Source: Chaetorhynchus papuensis
Lineage: Eukaryota; Chordata; Aves; Passeriformes; Rhipiduridae
Length of the DNA stretch: 64,000 nt
Direction: 5' to 3'
Assembly: GCA_013396525.1 (NCBI GenBank)
Contig: VWYX01000836.1
Location: forward strand, 204,416 to 268,415
The notes beneath the pieces are model-generated. The model was not told where the DNA came from and did no database searches. It was given only the letters and a program-made list of their open reading frames with translations. This document shows, piece by piece, positions 59,484 to 64,000 of this stretch. The position numbers and the translations under genes are program-made. The stretch's first letter is position 1. Every line of letters starts with the position of its first letter.

Positions 59484-59575
59484 CTTGGACTGTCCGTCTG
59501 GTTCCTTCTTTCCTTCATCCGTCTTCTTCTCATCCTCCTCCTGGCCATCTGCTTCGGTAGCAGCTCCCACAGGTG
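59484..59575 (-). CDS. isolated internal exon encoding an acidic/lysine-rich peptide
   Basis: On the minus strand a 92-base exon fits between an acceptor (CATGTCCCCAG) and a donor (AAG|GTGGTA). It enters in phase 1 and leaves in phase 0. After the shared first codon it encodes 30 residues beginning PVGAATEAD and continuing GQEEDEKKTDEGKKEPDGQ, then SK. Codon choice (GAG, AAG, GAT, GCT) looks like coding DNA. Neighbouring open frames look nothing like this. The peptide is strongly charged, probably disordered, with no domain; such segments are typical of cytoplasmic linkers, tails or alternatively spliced inserts. The pyrimidine tract is short and weak, suggesting alternative inclusion, and a CA repeat lies 56-71 bases upstream. 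If the donor is not used, the frame reads on for VVFI and stops (TAA at 59469-59471), so it could instead be a last exon. An ATG at 59587 (MSPAPVG) is in frame but in poor context. I do not recognise the gene, and no other exon of it is visible. Confidence 0.5.
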
Positions 59576-59630
59576 CTGGGGACATGAGCACATATAGCAA
59601 ATAGTTTCCATTTACTAGAACTGGGAGGAG

Positions 59631-59646
59631 GTGTGTGTGTGTGTGT
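59631..59646 (-). repeat. (CA)8 repeat upstream of the minus-strand exon
   Basis: GT repeated eight times on plus reads as CA repeats in the intron of the minus-strand transcript, 56-71 bases before the acceptor. CA repeats in introns are known binding sites for hnRNP L and can switch nearby weak exons on or off. Whether that happens here is inference. Confidence 0.85.
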
Positions 59647-61379
59647 TTGCTCATTATAAAAGTACCAACTATTTTTGACCACCTTCTGAACCAAAATACT
59701 TCATTAAAAGTTTAATGGGAATTTAGCAAAAGAAAATCTCTCAGTACAAGCATAAAGTGAGCACCTGGTGGTCACGGGCTTTTTCTATGGTCTCCCAGCA
59801 GCTGTGGATTTAAAGTCATTGCATCTGAAAAGTTCTTTATTAAACGAGAGTAACAAATAAAAACAGGGGTGGGGGGGGAAGAGGAGAGGAAGTGAAAGAA
59901 AGCTCTTTCCAGGCTGGGATATTACTGTGAGGGTTCTTAAGGTTGAATAATAAGTGTAGTGCTGAACATAACTAACCATACCTCCTAGTTCTCTGTTTCA
60001 AGATCATTAAATTAGTGGTGAGAATGCTGAGGCTCTGAGTGAAAAGTGGTTATTCTTTGATGGCCTGTTCTAGCAAACACTTAAGTGACAGAATATTAAA
60101 CACCCAAAAAAAGAAATAGAAGGAACTAGTCAAATAATAATTAAGGCATCTGGAATGTACACACAGCAAGAATGAAGACACACCACATGCTTCCCAAAAC
60201 CCATAGCTTGCTAATTTGCACACATTTAGTTAGAATAATTAGCAACTTGTTGGGATAATAGTGGGAAATCATTATTTTAAGGTAAGATTTTACAAGGAGA
60301 ATTGGAGAACTGCAAAAAATAGTTGCTGCATCGTTTCCTATCCTGTCATTAGTCTAAGAATAAAAACATTTTTTTCTCTCTTTGAAAAAATTCCTAGTGA
60401 TTCTTCATTAGGGAGTTGGTCCAGTTTCTTAATTTTCCTATAATTCAGAGCGTGTTTCATCACAATAAATATTTTTTATAAAAATATTAAGTAGTCTGAA
60501 GTAGGAAAAGATCATATTTTCAGGGAAAATGATTACCAAAATTAGTCATTTGGAGAAGGTCCTGAGATACCTTTCTGTAGCAGAGAGCACTCAAAGATCT
60601 TGACAATTCTGGTTGTGACTTACTTTGGAAAATAGTAGTTTGGAAGTAGAGGCTAAATTACATATATTAAACCAGTATTTATTCAGTAGTATGACTATTT
60701 TATTTGTTTTTTGCTCAGTACTATGGAGTCTGTCTACAGCTTCCCATGCTCACAGCTTCCTTATCTTCTCTGAGCTTCCTGCAAGACATGAGCTGAACAG
60801 TTGCTTTATTTAATAAAGTCTTTCAATTGTATGGACATCTGACCTTGTTCCTAGATAATTTGATTGTACTTTTTTCCCAGGTAATTATCCCCACTGGAGA
60901 TAGTCCCAAAATATTAGAGAGTGAGTAATGGAATGATACCATAGACTTCCTTAAGTGACAAATGAGTCATGCAGAGTCCATTTACAACTTGGGTGATATC
61001 TTTATCAAATTCTTCCTTTCTGAATCATCTGGTTAGCTAAGTGTGTTTATTGTTCCCTGTGGTAGAACTCTGCAAGGTACTGCTCAGAAAACCTAATGTG
61101 GACAGAGGTGATATATCGACTCCTAAAGAAACATGAACGGAATATTTTTCTGCCTTAAAGTTCTTGTATTATTTCTTGGGGTTTTTTTCCCCCCTTGTCA
61201 GTGCCACTCTATTTCTTGAATCCATTTGGTAAAAAAAGAGGAAAAAGAAAAAAAAAAGGATAAACTGTGTCTAAATTACTGCACGGAATCAATGTATAAC
61301 TGCATAATAGGCTGGGGTTTTTTTCTCACTGTGCCTTTCCCTTTGCCTCCTGAATGATTAACTTCTGTTTATTTCTAAT

Positions 61380-61560
61380 TAGAAAAGTCACATCAGACTA
61401 AACCACAAAGCATGTCAAAGAGTATGCAAATAAAGCAGAATACTTGAAAACCTAGGGCACTTTGCCTTTAAATGCCCCGCATGGTTTATTAAACTGTAAT
61501 TGCACTCTCTGAAATGTCATATTGCAATTATATCCTAGGTTATTAATTAAAAGAAGAGAC
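61380..61560. promoter_or_regulatory. candidate conserved non-coding element with octamer and RUNX-like sites
   Basis: AACCACA (RUNX-like) is at 61401-61407 and an exact octamer ATGCAAAT at 61424-61431. These are followed by CCTTTAAATGCCCCGCATGG, CTGTAATTGCACT, ATATTGCAATTATA and GGTTATTAATTAA. The block is non-repetitive, AT-rich and non-coding, like vertebrate developmental enhancers. Conservation not tested. Confidence 0.35.
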
Positions 61561-63297
61561 ACTATAAATGGTAAAATAATTTTGCCTGTGAAAAGCTTTA
61601 GTGAGATTTTAGAGAAGGAGATTCGGGCAAAAATAATTTGTGATAAAACCCACTGAAAGAAAATGAGATGTTTTGATATCCTGCTGGGGAAGTGAACCTG
61701 TATCCATCCTCAGTAGCTTTGGAAGTGTAGGTAAAATGCAAAGACCCACATAGGAAGAATTACAAGTGGTAATGACCAGTTACTTGTGCAAATAATGCAT
61801 TAACATGCAGCCTATATAAAAAAGCTCTCTAGCTTTTCTAGAATTCTTCTAATCATATCTTCCGGAAAAAATAATAAAAAACCACAACAAAACCAGTCTG
61901 CCTTTTAAAAATCCTTTGCTTGTTGGAGTTACCCCATAATAGGGGAGTTGTTAACATTCTTTAAAAATAGATGCAGATGATGAAGCTTCTGAGATTGTCA
62001 CCAGCAATACCACCAGTTCTAGTAAAAGTGGAATGAATTTTCATTATTAAGGAAACAGTACTTTGAAAGAATAAGTGTTTATACACCTGACAGGAGTTTG
62101 TCTCATATTCTGTAGAATAATATGGCTTTTATTTAATGGAATTTAATTTTATGATATACAGAGAAGACCTAAATACCTGTTTTTCTGAAGTAGGAAAGAA
62201 ATGGGTTTTTTCCCCCAGAAACTCACTCTTGCATGACTTCCCTTTAGGAGTTTGTGATTGAATCCATCCTGAGAATGAGGGATTTCAGTCTGGCCAGAGG
62301 TTTCTGGTATAAAACAATTAGTTACTTTTTGGAGAGAATGTAGTGCTTCTTCTCAGAAATCATTGTGCTATTGGCCTGCATTGCTGAGATGGAGCATATA
62401 GAAGGATTTGCTGGTTCTTTATTTTTCTATTAGAGCATTCCTCCGGTGCAAACTGCGTGCTCACAGATATTGCTCTGCGTCTGATGTCAGAAATTAAATC
62501 TGGCAAGGTGCAGTGCATGTTTCTGTGTACATGGATATTTTCAGACAGACCATAAATAGCCTATGGTTTTATCTCTCTAAATGTAAAAGTGGGAATATTT
62601 TCTTTTTCCTACTTCTTCACAGGAATTCTACCATTAGCTGTCCTGTGTTCTTGGGAGGGAGGAAGGAACGTCCATCTGATTACTTGGTAGATTTGCCTCC
62701 AAAACCAATTCTTCCTTGTTTCTGCACAGTAGTGGTAGGTCAGTAGTTGTGCAGTGCTTCTGAAAAGCAGCTCTTCGGGGTTTTTTTTCTACCAAGCATT
62801 GCTTTGTCAGTGTGATTCATAAGGTTGCTGATGTTGGAGGAGCCTTCAAGTTACGTGTTTCAGCGTATGGCTTTCAATTAATTCCAGAGAGACAGAGGAA
62901 GCTTGCTCAAGAAGTTCTGGCAAAAAAAAAAAAAAGGACCAAAAACAACTTTAAAAAGTAATCTTTTTTGTTAGTCTTGCAGATGTAATTATTACAGTCA
63001 AAGGGGATGCTAGAATGAATGGAAGAGTGGATAAATAAATGAGCTGCCTCTTAGACTGCACAGAGATAAAGATTTTTTTATCATAAAAAGTCAGTCTCTA
63101 GCTCCTATCATTTTCTTTCAGTTTTTCAGAGGAGAATAAGCTCAGAGGTTAGGTTATTTTGTGGGATACTAATTGGAATATGCTTTTTTTTTATACTGTG
63201 TCTTCTAATAGAACAAGAGGTGAAAAAGAGACAATATATTCTTAAAGGTATTTTATCATCTCAATGAATGAAGAAAAAGCAAATCCTGTCCTGCAAG

Positions 63298-63330
63298 ATA
63301 AAAAACCAAAACCAAAACAACCCAAAGCAC
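63298..63330 (-). repeat. A/C-rich low-complexity tract
   Basis: AAAAACCAAAACCAAAACAACCC, complement type of the G/T-rich tracts. Confidence 0.6.
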
Positions 63331-64000
63331 TACCATGTAACTAGAGGCACACAAATCTCTAAATTCAACTTTGAATAGTTTCCAAATGTGTCTGGCACAA
63401 ACAAGTTTAGGATAGTAAGAAAGTTTCACTGAATCTGGTGTCCCAGTTTGAGATTTGCTGGAGGAAAGGAGTGCTTCTTGGAGACATGCCACTGTTGAGC
63501 CTCTTCCTTTCATAGGAAAAAGGGAGCAGATATGTTTGCTTCTTTCCACAAAACAAATAATTAAAAAAATAGTCTGCCTGAACTGTCAGAAAGTGGAGTA
63601 CATCCTCGAATGAATCAGCAGCTCACCACTTCATTTCAGCCAATGATCCCTTGGCAAGATTGCAGATGCAAAAGAGTAAAATCCCTTATCAGTATATGAC
63701 CTTACCTGCTCTTTCCCCCAACAGAGGCTGTATTTCACCTTCCATTCCTTCAATTACTTGTCTTAGAGATATGTCGAATTCTGGAGCTCTTGGAAATGAC
63801 TAGGGAGAATAGCTGAGAAGTTAGTTCTGAAGTAGAATGTTGTTCTAGAAGAAAATAATCTGTAATCATCTAAGTGATGGACTTAACAGTACAATTTTGA
63901 CTCATCAGAAGGTCATCACTAGGGTCAGGATTAGAAAAACTCAAAAAGTTTTATTTGTTTACTGCTGTCAGCCTACATTACCATTGTTGCGAGGTTCTGA

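Larger units (their letters stand above)
59655..64000. other. non-coding sequence to the end of the window
   Basis: No exon is recognised. A G run (GGGGTGGGGGGGG) lies near 59868-59878. A/C-rich tracts lie at 61866-61895 and 63298-63330, and a 14-A run near 62922. A candidate regulatory block at 61380-61560 is listed separately. Open frames at 62513-62746 (plus) and 63256-63549 (minus) have no recognised motifs or convincing splice sites. Confidence 0.55.

Overview
The window looks like non-repetitive bird (avian) nuclear DNA, or at least sauropsid DNA. It is AT-rich and has no long open reading frame. There is one CpG island. A diverged chicken-repeat-1 (CR1) LINE fragment lies at about 10.35-10.59 kb, and a few old tRNA-derived/MIR-type SINE relics are scattered along it. 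Almost no young repeats are visible. This is the usual appearance of intergenic or long-intron sequence in a vertebrate with a compact genome. I see no prokaryotic genes, operons, CRISPR arrays, phage, intact transposons or endogenous retroviruses. The species cannot be named from the sequence.

Layout. From 1 to 5.5 kb is non-coding sequence with one GC-richer patch (2.87-3.37 kb) and an AT/GT microsatellite. From 5.65 to 7.4 kb is a strong CpG island. It carries a possible plus-strand promoter: two inverted CCAAT boxes, a TATAAG element, a 5' untranslated first exon with only one ATG (a four-codon uORF), and a GTGAGT splice donor at 6303. Its right shoulder carries an E-box with E2F-like sites and could fire on the minus strand. 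From 7.4 to 59.4 kb is a long non-coding stretch with old repeats, six G/T-rich and four A/C-rich low-complexity tracts, one perfect 17-bp hairpin, and several AT-rich blocks with dense homeodomain, POU, SOX, TEAD, RUNX or KLF-like motifs. Those blocks read like conserved non-coding elements. At 59,484-59,575 on the minus strand is the only convincing protein-coding exon: 92 bp, encoding a Glu/Asp/Lys-rich peptide, with a CA repeat just upstream in its intron. From 59.6 kb to the end is again non-coding.

How the parts may work together (inference): the plus-strand transcript from the island would have a first intron running rightwards for an unknown distance, and the candidate elements downstream could regulate it. 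The minus-strand exon belongs to a different transcript, or to an alternative isoform of an opposing gene whose other exons lie outside the window or are too short to see. I could not name either gene. No previously undescribed biological system is evident. The items most worth a second look are the isolated acidic exon with its CA repeat, the architecture of the CpG island, and the candidate conserved elements.
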